Of a DNA stretch of 9,350 nt, positions 1 through 7,467 are shown one piece after another (the first letter of the stretch is position 1; the number at the start of each line of letters is the position of its first letter). Location: assembly GCA_020848665.1 (NCBI GenBank), contig JADLHR010000194.1, positions 1 through 9,350 of the forward strand, written 5' to 3'. The position numbers and the translations under genes are program-made. The notes beneath the pieces were generated by a model. It was not told the origin of the DNA, did no database searches, and worked only from the letters and a program-made list of their open reading frames with translations. Origin of the DNA: Anaerolineae bacterium (GTDB lineage Bacteria; Chloroflexota; Anaerolineae; Aggregatilineales; Aggregatilineaceae).

Positions 1-1124
1 CCCTGCGGCTCCCACTTGAAGAACCGCAGCGCCAGCACGGTGCAGACCGCCAGCCAGATACCCAGCACCAGCAGGCTGCGCTCCGCGCTGAAATACGATC
101 CGGCCCCGATCATCACCTTGCGCAGCAGATCGCCCAGGTAGGTCAGCGGGATCACGTCCACCAGCGGGCGAATCCAGTTGGGCATGAAGTCCACCGGCCA
201 GAAAATCCCCGACAGGAACATGAATAGGAAGTTCGGCAGTGCGACGATGCCTTGCAGGGCTTCTTCGGTGTTCGCCAGCGTGGAGAGGAAATAGCCGAGC
301 GTAATGAACATGCCTGCGCCAAACAGCACGGTCCCGACAATCGCGGGCAGGTTCGCCAGCTCGATCTGCACGTCGAAGGCTGCCATTCCCACTCCGATCA
401 GGATCGCCGTTTGCAGGAAAGCCAGCGTCATGCGGAACGCGACCTGCGACACCAGCAGCGTCGTGCGGCTGAGCGGGGTCGCGCCCATGCGGCGCAGGAC
501 GCCCTTTTCGCGCAGGCTGACCAGCGGCGCCGCCGTCCCGAACAGCCCAAGCTGCATCAGGCTCATCGCCAGGATGCCGGGCAGCAGATAATCGATGCTG
601 CGCAGATCGGTGGACGTGACCTCGCGCGTTTCGACGGTCAGCACCGGCGCAACGCCCGTGATCCCCTCGTTCATCCCGGCGACGACCTTGTCAATGATAT
701 TGAGCACGATCTGCGACGTGTTCTGATCGGCAGGATCGTAGTAGACCTCAAGCTGTGCGCTGCCGGGCGAACCGCTGCCGTCGCCGAGCGCGGCGAGCGC
801 GTTCCCCAGCGCCGCGCCAGTCCCCTGTGGAATCACAATCACCGCCGAACGGTCGCCGTCTTCGAGCGCGGCCAGCTCGTCCTTGCGGCTTTCGGTCGTT
901 ATTTCGAATACGTCAATCTCCTTGAGGCTTTCGACCAGGCGCTCGCTCGCAACGCCATCCTCGTTGACCAGCCCAATCGAGAAGCTGATGTCGTTCCCAC
1001 CGGAGAAGATCGTCCCAAAGATCAGGATAAACATCACCGGGAAGGCGGCTGTCCAAAACAACGCTGAGCGGTCGCGCACGAACTCGCGCACGTTCGCCAT
1101 GTACAGGGGGATGAAGGCTCTCAT
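1..1124 (-). CDS. ABC-2 type transporter permease, partial at its C-terminus (runs off the left edge)
   Basis: Membrane subunit of a DrrB/YbhR-like ABC-2 exporter, partner of the ATPase just upstream (stop at 1137). Translating the minus strand from the ATG at 1124-1122 gives 374 open codons to the window edge, beginning MRAFIPLYMANVREF and ending FFKWEPQ. Since the family is usually about 370-385 residues, only a few residues should be missing. One membrane helix lies at about 22-42. A large extracytoplasmic domain follows at about 43-177, and then about five helices (roughly 178-203, 222-250, 258-283, 292-312 and 347-368). The conserved ABC-2 cytoplasmic motif is visible as LREKGVLRRMGATPLSR at 204-220, as is the FLSGIFWP segment at 303-310. 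The start is set by an AAGGAG ribosome site 7 bases upstream, which overlaps the stop codon of the ATPase gene, so the two are very likely co-transcribed and translationally coupled. The substrate cannot be told from sequence; drug, lipid or peptide export are the usual roles. Confidence 0.93.
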   Translation of the reverse strand, partial: MRAFIPLYMANVREFVRDRSALFWTAAFPVMFILIFGTIFSGGNDISFSIGLVNEDGVASERLVESLKEIDVFEITTESRKDELAALEDGDRSAVIVIPQGTGAALGNALAALGDGSGSPGSAQLEVYYDPADQNTSQIVLNIIDKVVAGMNEGITGVAPVLTVETREVTSTDLRSIDYLLPGILAMSLMQLGLFGTAAPLVSLREKGVLRRMGATPLSRTTLLVSQVAFRMTLAFLQTAILIGVGMAAFDVQIELANLPAIVGTVLFGAGMFITLGYFLSTLANTEEALQGIVALPNFLFMFLSGIFWPVDFMPNWIRPLVDVIPLTYLGDLLRKVMIGAGSYFSAERSLLVLGIWLAVCTVLALRFFKWEPQ

Positions 1125-1136
1125 GCGTCCGTCTCC

Positions 1137-2051
1137 TTAGTCCCGAATCCGGCGGCCGGTCAGCTTCAGAAACACGTCCTCAAGCGTCGCGCTGCGTACA
1201 CGCAGGTCATCGAACGCAAGCCGCCCCTCGTGCGCTGCCGCGATCATGCCTTCGATGGTGTGCGGCGTATCGAACGAGTAGAGCGTCACCAGCCCGCCAT
1301 CGCGCTTAGCCTCTTTGACGCCCGGCAGCGCGTGAAGCAGTTCAAGCGCCGCGCCGTTGCGATCCTCGAATTCGATAGCTGCCGTTTCAAAGCTCTGCTC
1401 GATCAACTGGTTCGGCGTGTCGAGCGCGATGATTTTGCCGCCGTCCATCACGGCGACCCGGTCGCAAAGTGTCTGCGCCTCTTCCATGTAATGCGTCGTC
1501 AGCACGAGCGTCTTCCCCTTGCGCTGCAAGTCCCTGACAATCGTCCAGATCTGCCGCCGCGACTGGGGGTCAAGCCCGGTCGTCGGCTCGTCGAGGAAGA
1601 TTAGCTCCGGATCGTTCACCAGCGCCAGCGCCAGCGAAAGCCGCTGCCGCTGCCCGCCGGAAAGGTCTTTGCTGTGGGTTTTGCGCTTGTCTTCCAGGCT
1701 GACCAGCCGGATAAGATCATCGACCGGAAGCGACCGGGTAAAGAAGGTGCAGAACAGTTTGAGCAGCTCTTCCACAGTCAACTGCGGATACAGCCCGGTC
1801 GTCTGAAGCTGGATGCCGATGCGCTCCTTGATGCCGTTGGCCTCGCCGCGTCGAAGCTGCCCCAGAACGCGGATTTCTCCGCCGTCCGGCTCGCGCAGCC
1901 CCTCAATACATTCGATCGTGGTGGTCTTCCCCGCGCCGTTCGGGCCGAGCAAGCCGAAGACTTCGCCCTCGGTCACGCTGAAGCTGATCCCATCGACGGC
2001 AGCCACGCCGCCGTAGACCTTACGCAGATTACTGACTTCAATGGCCGTCAT
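1137..2051 (-). CDS. ABC transporter ATP-binding protein, DrrA-like (ABC-2 exporter ATPase)
   Basis: Cytoplasmic ATPase that powers the permease encoded directly downstream; 304 residues, normal for the DrrA/CcmA-type family. All nucleotide-binding motifs are intact: Walker A GPNGAGKT at 36-43, Q-loop glutamine in IQLQ at 80-83, signature LSGGQ at 130-134, Walker B LIFLDEP at 150-156, and switch histidine H187 in TTHYMEE. The C-terminal 90 or so residues form the accessory domain of this family, ending with the ATLEDVFLKLTGR segment that closes many DrrA-like proteins. The frame stays open upstream to an ATG at 2156 and passes another at 2072. I chose 2051 because AAAGGAGG lies 4 bases before it and the first strand (MTAIEVSNLRKVYGG) starts at once, as in relatives. 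The extra upstream residues are Arg/Pro-rich and look like non-coding translation. Substrate unknown. Confidence 0.95.
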   Translation of the reverse strand: MTAIEVSNLRKVYGGVAAVDGISFSVTEGEVFGLLGPNGAGKTTTIECIEGLREPDGGEIRVLGQLRRGEANGIKERIGIQLQTTGLYPQLTVEELLKLFCTFFTRSLPVDDLIRLVSLEDKRKTHSKDLSGGQRQRLSLALALVNDPELIFLDEPTTGLDPQSRRQIWTIVRDLQRKGKTLVLTTHYMEEAQTLCDRVAVMDGGKIIALDTPNQLIEQSFETAAIEFEDRNGAALELLHALPGVKEAKRDGGLVTLYSFDTPHTIEGMIAAAHEGRLAFDDLRVRSATLEDVFLKLTGRRIRD

Positions 2052-2365
2052 GCCGCCTCCTTTATGTGTCATCTCAACGCCGGATCGGTGCGGCGATACA
2101 CAGTGCGTCCAGGGCGCCGGTCTTGCCGGGGCGCTCTCGCGGGAACGCTGCCGCACGCCGCGTAGAAGCGGCGTTATCTACACCGTGATTCCAGTACAAT
2201 CATAGTACGCAGCACAACAGCCCGGGTTGCAGGCGCACGTCAGGCAGTCGTGGGCGTGGGGGACAGCAGGCGTGGAGCAACGCTATCGTGATGCGATATT
2301 CTATCCTGAGCTTTGATCGCATTTCAGAGTCCGATCGCGCTGTTCTTGCAAGGAGCAATTCACCC
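2052..2365. other. Divergent intergenic region between the DrrAB-like operon and the secreted propeller gene
   Basis: About 314 bases without a supported gene. It must hold the promoters for both flanking genes. The most AT-rich stretch, about 2174-2205, contains a -10-like TACAAT on the plus strand (2195-2200). An overlapping TATGAT on the minus strand (2204-2199) faces it. Neither has a good -35 hexamer at 16-18 bases, so I do not call a promoter. A perfect 7-bp hairpin with a 6-base loop (ACGCCGC/GCGGCGT, 2155-2174) would lie in the leader of the minus-strand operon. The rest is GC-rich with no recognisable signal. Confidence 0.6.
2155..2174 (-). other. Small inverted repeat in the leader of the DrrAB-like operon
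   Basis: Perfect 7-bp arms ACGCCGC and GCGGCGT are separated by 6 bases. It lies about 105 bases upstream of the ATPase start at 2051, with no T-tract after it on the minus strand. It may be an RNA hairpin in the 5' leader or a protein-binding dyad, or chance in GC-rich DNA. Confidence 0.35.
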
Positions 2366-4168
2366 ATGACAAGTCGCATCTTCCGAAAAAGCGCTGCGCT
2401 GGCCCTGGTCGCGCTGGCGGTGGCGCTCTTGCTCGCGCTGCCGCCGGGCGCACCAGCCCATGCGCAGTCTTCCTGCGGGGACGCGCCCGCGCCGCGCCTG
2501 ATCGCCGGGCAGACCGCCCGTGTCGTGCCCGGCAACGGGATTGGAAACAACCTGCGCGCCAGCTTCAGCGCCGGGGCAACCGCGCTCGGCGTGCTGGCCG
2601 ACGGCGAGATCGTGACCGTCATCGGCGGGCCAACCTGCGCTGAGAACCTGAACTGGTGGCAGGTCCGGCGTTGGAGCGGGCAAACCGGCTACACCGCCGA
2701 GGGGAACGCGGGCGTCTACTGGCTGGAGCCGTGGCCGTTCGCCGCCGGACCGCTCGCGCCCGGCGTTGCGCCTGCCGCCGGCAGCGGCCGGATCGCCTAT
2801 CTGCGCCAGCCCGCCGCTACGTCAGGGCAGCCCGCGCCAGCAACCGAGCTGGTCATCGCCACCGCCGATGGCTCGAACCCGGTGCGCGTCAGCCCAGCGG
2901 GGATCGACGTGCGCGGCTTCGCGTGGTCGCCGGACGGCGCGCGCCTCGCCTACTATGACGCGCAGCAGTTGTACCTGATCGACGCCGACGGCCAGAACCT
3001 GCGCCAACTGACGCAGACTGCCGAGGCCACTAACAGCCAGCCAACCTGGGCGCCGGACAGCACGCGCCTCGCCTTTACCTCGGATCGCGATGGCAACGCC
3101 GAAATTTACGCGATCAACATGGACGGCAGCGGGCTGGCGAACCTGACACAGAACCCGGCGGCGGATACCGGCCCGGCCTGGTCACCGGATGGCGCGCAGA
3201 TCGCATTCGTCTCTGACCGCGACGCGCCCGGACCGGACCGCGCAGCGGAAACCGACATCTTCATCATGGCGTCGAACGGCGCCAACCCGCTCAGCCTGCG
3301 GACCGGCCCCGGCGCAGAGTCGCAGCCCGCGTGGTCACCGCGCGGCGGCGAGATCGCCTATCTCGCTGAGCAGGGCGGGATCCGCGCGCTGTACCGCTCG
3401 CTCGCGTTTGAGAACGCCGCGCTGCCTTTCCTCCTGACGCACGTTCAGGGTGACGTGATCGCGTTCGCCTGGGCGCCAGACGCCTCGCGCCTGGCCTATG
3501 TGACGGAGTCGGCCAGCGGAACGACGACCACCCGCGAACTGGGCAGCGTCCGCGCGGATGGCACCGATCCGCTGGTCTACACGGCGGACGCGCGCCAGGT
3601 CGAGTCGGTCGCGTGGTCACCGGACGCGACGTGGCTGGCGTTCGGCTCGGACCGGGCCGGGACCTTCGACGTGTACCTGCTCCGTCCAAGCGGCGCGAGC
3701 CTGGTCCCGGTGGCGAACTCCGCCGCGCAGGAGCGCGCTCCGCAGTGGCAGCCCAATCCAGCGGCGCTCGGCCCTGAGATCAGCGGCGCACCGGGCGAGA
3801 ACGATCTGCTGCTGATCTACGACGCCAGCGTGCCGGTCTTCACTCTTCAGAACACCTCCGGCGTAGAACTCGACCTGCGCCCGTTGAGCTTTCAGGGCGC
3901 CGAGCGGGCCGTTCCGACCAGCGTTTGGCAGACGCCCTTCCTGGCCTCGCCGCTGGACGCTTTCAAACCTATCGGCTGTCTGATGATCTGGGGCTTCAAC
4001 CTGCCGGACCAGCCCGCCCCGCCCGAATGTGGCGACGCACGCCAGGGCTGGCTCAGCGACAGCGAGCTAATTTTCTGGACGGCAGGGACGTTCGACGCGC
4101 TTTATAACGGGAAGGTGATCGCGACCTGCCAGACCGGCGCGGGCCGCTGCACGATCAATCTGCCATAG
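2366..4168 (+). CDS. Secreted protein with SH3-like domain, TolB-type beta-propeller repeats and Cys-containing C-terminal domain
   Basis: A 600-residue exported protein of unknown role. A Sec signal peptide is plain: RIFRK, a hydrophobic core at about 10-27, and an AHA cleavage site at 31-33; there is no lipobox. Residues about 46-122 resemble a bacterial SH3 domain, with NWWQVRR at 96-102 and GYTAEG at 108-113. Residues about 140-465 carry six or seven TolB/PD40 propeller blades with recurring W-S/A-P-D-G...LA(Y/F) cores near 187, 228, 272, 323, 369 and 417, several followed by SDRDG and a D/E-I-Y/F strand. Residues about 479-600 form a separate C-terminal domain with four cysteines (538, 555, 588, 595). 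Two more cysteines (37, 91) flank the start of the SH3-like region, an even total that would suit disulfides outside the membrane. The frame is open from an ATG at 2288, but AAGGAG sits 10 bases before 2366 and the signal peptide starts there. It has no Tol-Pal genes beside it, so it is probably not TolB itself. Binding to an envelope ligand is a guess. Confidence 0.9.
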   Translation: MTSRIFRKSAALALVALAVALLLALPPGAPAHAQSSCGDAPAPRLIAGQTARVVPGNGIGNNLRASFSAGATALGVLADGEIVTVIGGPTCAENLNWWQVRRWSGQTGYTAEGNAGVYWLEPWPFAAGPLAPGVAPAAGSGRIAYLRQPAATSGQPAPATELVIATADGSNPVRVSPAGIDVRGFAWSPDGARLAYYDAQQLYLIDADGQNLRQLTQTAEATNSQPTWAPDSTRLAFTSDRDGNAEIYAINMDGSGLANLTQNPAADTGPAWSPDGAQIAFVSDRDAPGPDRAAETDIFIMASNGANPLSLRTGPGAESQPAWSPRGGEIAYLAEQGGIRALYRSLAFENAALPFLLTHVQGDVIAFAWAPDASRLAYVTESASGTTTTRELGSVRADGTDPLVYTADARQVESVAWSPDATWLAFGSDRAGTFDVYLLRPSGASLVPVANSAAQERAPQWQPNPAALGPEISGAPGENDLLLIYDASVPVFTLQNTSGVELDLRPLSFQGAERAVPTSVWQTPFLASPLDAFKPIGCLMIWGFNLPDQPAPPECGDARQGWLSDSELIFWTAGTFDALYNGKVIATCQTGAGRCTINLP

Positions 4169-4204
4169 CTCGCAGCGCGCTGCGGCAGACCGGCGAAACA
4201 ATCA

Positions 4205-4241
4205 CGCGGGGCGGCCTCCTCACCAGGAGCGCCGCCCCGCG
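4205..4241. terminator. GC-rich hairpin between convergent genes, likely bidirectional terminator
   Basis: The arms pair over 11 bp (CGCGGGGCGGC with GCCGCCCCGCG), then a one-base bulge, then 5 bp (CTCCT with AGGAG) around the loop CACC. It lies 36 bases after the stop of the propeller gene and 33 bases beyond the stop of the convergent small membrane protein gene, where a shared terminator is expected. The T-runs are weak on both sides (CTGTTTC on plus, TTGTTTC on minus), so a typical strong intrinsic terminator is not certain. Confidence 0.65.
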
Positions 4242-4274
4242 CTCTGTTTCAGCAAAATCCGCTTCACGGAGAAG

Positions 4275-4664
4275 CTAGCCGCTTTTCCGCCTCAAACGTT
4301 TAGCGTCACCAAGCAGGTCGTCCAGCGCGACCGCTTCGCCATCCGCGCCGAGGTCCTCACGCAGGCGCTCTTTGAGGCGGCTCCGCTCGTCCTCGTCCAT
4401 CAGTTGCAGCAGCAGCGAGAGCCGGGCGTCGCCCTCGGCAGCGGCGCGCTTCGCCTTCGCCTGCTTCGCATCGGACTTGGACGCCTCATCAATGCTGACG
4501 AAGACCCACACCAGCCAGATCGCCACCGTTGACCCCAGCCCGGCGAACAGCGCGAAATCAAGAATACCGGCCTCTGAGCCGCCGACCAGACGCACCATGA
4601 TGATGGTTGCCCAGATCATCGCCGTCGCAATCAGACTGTACACCAGCGTGGTCGTGCGCGTCAT
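4275..4664 (-). CDS. Small two-helix membrane protein of unknown function
   Basis: A 129-residue protein that I do not recognise. The N-terminal half holds two probable membrane helices, at about 5-27 and 33-57, separated by a short GGSEAG turn. The C-terminal half (about 58-129) is highly charged and helical: first an Ala/Lys-rich stretch (DAKQAKAKRAA), then LLLQLMDEDERSRLKERLRE, then a basic tail ending RLRRKSG. This looks like a cytoplasmic coiled or helical tail. The start at 4664 is backed by a strong GAGGAGGG ribosome site 8 bases upstream. It lies 90 bases after the stop of the fused ABC exporter on the same strand, so co-transcription is plausible, though the gap is large enough for its own promoter. 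It could be an accessory or regulatory membrane protein; no function is assigned. Confidence 0.85.
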   Translation of the reverse strand: MTRTTTLVYSLIATAMIWATIIMVRLVGGSEAGILDFALFAGLGSTVAIWLVWVFVSIDEASKSDAKQAKAKRAAAEGDARLSLLLQLMDEDERSRLKERLREDLGADGEAVALDDLLGDAKRLRRKSG

Positions 4665-4754
4665 GGCACGGTCCCTCCTCTATCATCCTGAACTACAGAC
4701 TATGTACGCAGCCCGCGCGCAAAGGTGTCGCGCCGCGTTCATTATCCGGCGTGA

Positions 4755-6557
4755 TCAGATCGCGGTATCCGCCGCCAGCAGGCTTGCTTCGCGGAACTGC
4801 ATCTCGTACAGGCGCGCGTACAGCCCGCCTACCGCCATCAGCTTCTCGTGCGTGCCCAGCTCGACCAGCCGCCCGCCATCCAGCACGGCGATGCGGTGCG
4901 CGATCCGTACCGTGCTGAGCCGATGCGCGATAATCACGGTTGTGCGGCCCTGCATCAGGCGGCCCAGCGCGTCCTGCACCAACTGCTCGCTCTCGTTATC
5001 CAGGCTCGAGGTCGCCTCGTCCAGCAGCAGGATGCGCGGGTCCTTGAGCACCGCCCGCGCGATGGCGACCCGCTGGCGCTGGCCGCCGCTGAGCCGGACG
5101 CCGCGCTCGCCAACAAGCGTCTCATAGCCGCGCGGCAGCGCCTCGATAAAGTCGTGGGCGTTGGCGGCGCGCGCAGCGGCGACCAGATCGTCCTCGCTGG
5201 CGTCGAGCCGCCCGTACAGGATGTTGTCTCGGATCGAGCCGCCGAACAGGAGCGTTTCCTGCGGCACGATCCCAATCTGGGCGCGCAGGCTGGCCTGGGT
5301 AATGGCGCGCACGTCAAGCCCATCCACGCAGACACGCCCACTGGTCACGTCATAGAAGCGCGGGATCAGGTTGAACAGGGTCGATTTCCCCGCCCCGCTC
5401 GGCCCAACCAGCGCCACAATCTCGCCCGGCGCGATCTCCAGCGAGACACGACGCAGCACGTCCAGCTCGTCGCCATACGAGAAGCTGACATCGTCGAACG
5501 TGATCCGTCCCTCGGCCCGCGCCAGGGTGATCGCGTCCGGCGCGTCTCGCACGTCGGGCGGCGTATCGAGCAGCTCGAAGACGCGCTTGGTGGCGCCCAT
5601 TGCCTCCTGAAACGAGGTGTACAGCCCGACCAGCGCCGCGAAGCTCCCCGCGACCGTCATCCCGTAGATCAGGAAGGCGATCAGCTCGCCGCCGGTCAGC
5701 CGCCCGGCCAGCACCTCGCGCCCGCCATACCACAGGATCAGCGACAGCGATCCAAAGCCCATAAAAGCCGTCAGCGGGGTAAAGATCACCCGCACGCGCA
5801 GCATCCGCAGCGCGGCGCGGAAGGTCCGCTCGATCGCGCCGTCGTAGCGGCGAACCTCGTAGTCCTCGCGCGCGAACGACTTGACCTCGCGGACGTTCTG
5901 GATCGCTTCTTCCGCCACGACAGTCGCGGCGGCCAGCTCGTCCTGCACCTGGGTGCTGATCCGGCGCAGAGTCCGCCCGAAGATAAAGCCCAGCACGACC
6001 ACGATCGGGATCATCAGCAGAATGAACAGCGTCAGCCGCCAGTTGAGCACGACCATAATCACAATCGCGCCGAGCAGGCTCAGGCTCTGGTGCAGCAGCG
6101 TGTTCAGGTTGTTGGTCAGCGCGGCGCGCATCACGGTCACGTCGCTGGACATGCGGCTGACCAGCTCACCGACGCGCCGCTCGGTAAAGAACGCCAGCGA
6201 CAGCGATTGGATGTGCGCGTAAAGCTCCTGGCGCAGGTCCATCACAATCCGCTCGCCGACGTAGTTCAGGTTGTAGGCCTCAACCAGCGACACCAGCGAG
6301 CGCACCAGGAACACCGCCAGCAGCCCCAGCGTGATCTGGTTAAGCAGCCGCTCGTCGCCGTTGACCAGCACCGAATCGACCACGCTGCGGATCACAGCCG
6401 GAAAGACAAGCGTCAGCCCGGCGGCGAGCGTCAGCGCGACCAGCGCCAGCACCAGCCGCCACTTGTAGGGGGCGAGGTAGCCGAACATCCGCCGCCACTG
6501 GACAGGGCCGGGCGGAATCTCAGCCGGGGGACGGTGAGTAGAGCGGCGAGCAAACAC
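4755..6557 (-). CDS. ABC exporter half-transporter, fused membrane and ATPase domains (MsbA/BmrA type)
   Basis: Multidrug or lipid exporter that should act as a homodimer, since no second half-transporter lies nearby. With the GTG start at 6557 it has 600 residues, typical for the family. The type-1 exporter membrane domain spans about 25-320. It includes the intracellular segments SLAFFTERRVGELVSRMSSD (119-138) and EEAIQNVREVKSFARE (216-231). The ATPase domain follows: Walker A GPSGAGKS 385-392, Q-loop VPQE with Q433, signature LSGGQ 489-493, Walker B ILLLDEA 509-515 with the catalytic-type Glu, D-loop SSLD, and switch histidine H545 in IIAHRLST. All are intact. The frame extends to a TTG at 6587, but that codon lies in the T-run of a terminator-like hairpin and lacks a ribosome site, whereas AAAGGA precedes the GTG by 12 bases. 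An ATG at residue 24 is also possible. The start is therefore less sure than the gene. Substrate unknown. Confidence 0.93.
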   Translation of the reverse strand: MFARRSTHRPPAEIPPGPVQWRRMFGYLAPYKWRLVLALVALTLAAGLTLVFPAVIRSVVDSVLVNGDERLLNQITLGLLAVFLVRSLVSLVEAYNLNYVGERIVMDLRQELYAHIQSLSLAFFTERRVGELVSRMSSDVTVMRAALTNNLNTLLHQSLSLLGAIVIMVVLNWRLTLFILLMIPIVVVLGFIFGRTLRRISTQVQDELAAATVVAEEAIQNVREVKSFAREDYEVRRYDGAIERTFRAALRMLRVRVIFTPLTAFMGFGSLSLILWYGGREVLAGRLTGGELIAFLIYGMTVAGSFAALVGLYTSFQEAMGATKRVFELLDTPPDVRDAPDAITLARAEGRITFDDVSFSYGDELDVLRRVSLEIAPGEIVALVGPSGAGKSTLFNLIPRFYDVTSGRVCVDGLDVRAITQASLRAQIGIVPQETLLFGGSIRDNILYGRLDASEDDLVAAARAANAHDFIEALPRGYETLVGERGVRLSGGQRQRVAIARAVLKDPRILLLDEATSSLDNESEQLVQDALGRLMQGRTTVIIAHRLSTVRIAHRIAVLDGGRLVELGTHEKLMAVGGLYARLYEMQFREASLLAADTAI

Positions 6558-6585
6558 GACGATCTCAATTCCTTTCGGCACGCGC

Positions 6586-6621
6586 AAAACAGCGGGGTGG
6601 CTGCGTCCAGCCCGCCCCGCT
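6586..6621 (-). terminator. Terminator-like hairpin after the second ABC-2 operon
   Basis: On the minus strand the arm AGCGGGGCGG pairs with CCACCCCGCT (10 bp including one G-T wobble) around an 11-base loop, directly followed by GTTTTG. It begins 39 bases after the permease stop at 6661, exactly where an intrinsic terminator would sit. The T-run is short (four), so read-through into the exporter gene downstream is possible. It also decides against the TTG at 6587 as the exporter start. Confidence 0.6.
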
Positions 6622-6624
6622 CTG

Positions 6625-6630
6625 ATTCTA
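6625..6630 (-). promoter_or_regulatory. Candidate -10 element for the fused exporter gene
   Basis: TAGAAT on the minus strand matches TATAAT at five of six positions, in the short gap between the permease stop and the exporter. I see no convincing -35 hexamer at 16-18 bases. The predicted transcript start would fall at the outer edge of the hairpin arm, so the RNA would lose part of the terminator stem. Weak, listed because the exporter needs a promoter if the hairpin terminates. Confidence 0.25.
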
Positions 6631-6660
6631 CGCTATTCCAGCTAAAAGCGTGACAGGCGC

Positions 6661-7467
6661 CTACACGCCAGCGTCGCGCCGCCCGAAGAACCACATCGCG
6701 CCGCCCACCAGCAGCGCCGCCAGCCCCAGCAGCAGCGCGACGTTGAACAGATCGACGCCATCGCGCAGAACGTGAACGCCGTCATAATAGTACCAGGGCG
6801 AGAGCTTTTGCAGCCATTCCGGGATGCTCGCCACGTCGCTCAGCGTATGCACCAGGTAGGTGCCCGCCGCCAGCGCCAGCGTCACGCCGAGCGCGGTTCC
6901 CTTACCGCCGCGCACGCCGGTCAGGAAGTAGGCGACGGCGGCGAAGAACAGCCCCAGCGGCGCCATATTGAGCACACCGTACAGGATATTGACGGTGTCC
7001 ACATCCTTGAGGCCGGTGTAGGCGATGCCCGCCATTATCCCCAGCCAGGTCGCCAGCAACACCACGAGGGTGAACGTGATCAGGGCGCTGAATTTCGCCA
7101 GCAGAACCCGCCAGCGCGGGATCGGCGTCGCGAGCAGAATTTCAAGCGTGCCGCTCTCTTCCTCGCCGCCCAGCAGCCCGGCCCCATACGATACGGCGAA
7201 AGCCAGGATCATGATGGGGTAGAACATGCTCAGCAGCTCCATCGTCAGGAACCCCTCAAGCGTGCTGATGTCCAGCACATCCACGCCGAACATTGCCTTG
7301 AAGCTCTCCGGCAAATTATCGACGTAGCTCTGGATGTCGGCGCTGCTTTCCTGCATGGAGGGGTAGATCGTGACGAAGTAGAACGTGAACAGAAACATGC
7401 CAAGCACCCACCAGAACAGGGGCCGGCGCATATCGCGCAGAGTTTTCAGATAGACGTTACTGAGCAT
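6661..7467 (-). CDS. ABC-2 type transporter permease (second ABC-2 exporter)
   Basis: Six-helix membrane subunit of 268 residues, partner of the ATPase whose 3' end it overlaps. Probable helices lie at about 15-35, 80-100, 125-150, 165-185, 188-210 and 240-262. Between the second and third is the conserved cytoplasmic motif GGEEESGTLEILLATPIPRWR (100-120), a hallmark of ABC-2 permeases. The loop between helices one and two (about 36-78) is the main extracytoplasmic part. The frame stays open to an ATG at 7512, but I chose 7467: a GGAGG ribosome site lies 9 bases upstream, and MLSNVYLKTLRDMRRPLFWW is a standard N-terminus for this type. The start lies inside the ATPase gene, 11 bp before its end, so the two are translationally coupled. 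It differs from the permease at the left edge in lacking the large external domain, so the two systems are not simple duplicates. Substrate unknown. Confidence 0.93.
   Translation of the reverse strand: MLSNVYLKTLRDMRRPLFWWVLGMFLFTFYFVTIYPSMQESSADIQSYVDNLPESFKAMFGVDVLDISTLEGFLTMELLSMFYPIMILAFAVSYGAGLLGGEEESGTLEILLATPIPRWRVLLAKFSALITFTLVVLLATWLGIMAGIAYTGLKDVDTVNILYGVLNMAPLGLFFAAVAYFLTGVRGGKGTALGVTLALAAGTYLVHTLSDVASIPEWLQKLSPWYYYDGVHVLRDGVDLFNVALLLGLAALLVGGAMWFFGRRDAGV

Noticed and set aside
252..1067. Open frame of 271 codons on the plus strand
   Set aside because: Antisense to the ABC-2 permease; composition is Arg/Gln/His-rich and no domain is visible.
2052..2156. N-terminal extension of the DrrA-like ATPase to the ATG at 2156
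   Set aside because: The added residues are Arg/Pro-rich and unlike the family, while a strong ribosome site fixes the start at 2051.
2366..4168. Identification as TolB
   Set aside because: The propeller repeats resemble TolB, but the SH3-like N-terminal domain, the extra C-terminal domain and the lack of Tol-Pal neighbours argue against it.
4848..6653. Open frame of 601 codons on the plus strand
   Set aside because: It lies wholly antisense to the fused ABC exporter and its upstream gap. Its translation is rich in Arg, Gln, His and Asp with no motif, as expected from the reverse frame of a high-GC gene.
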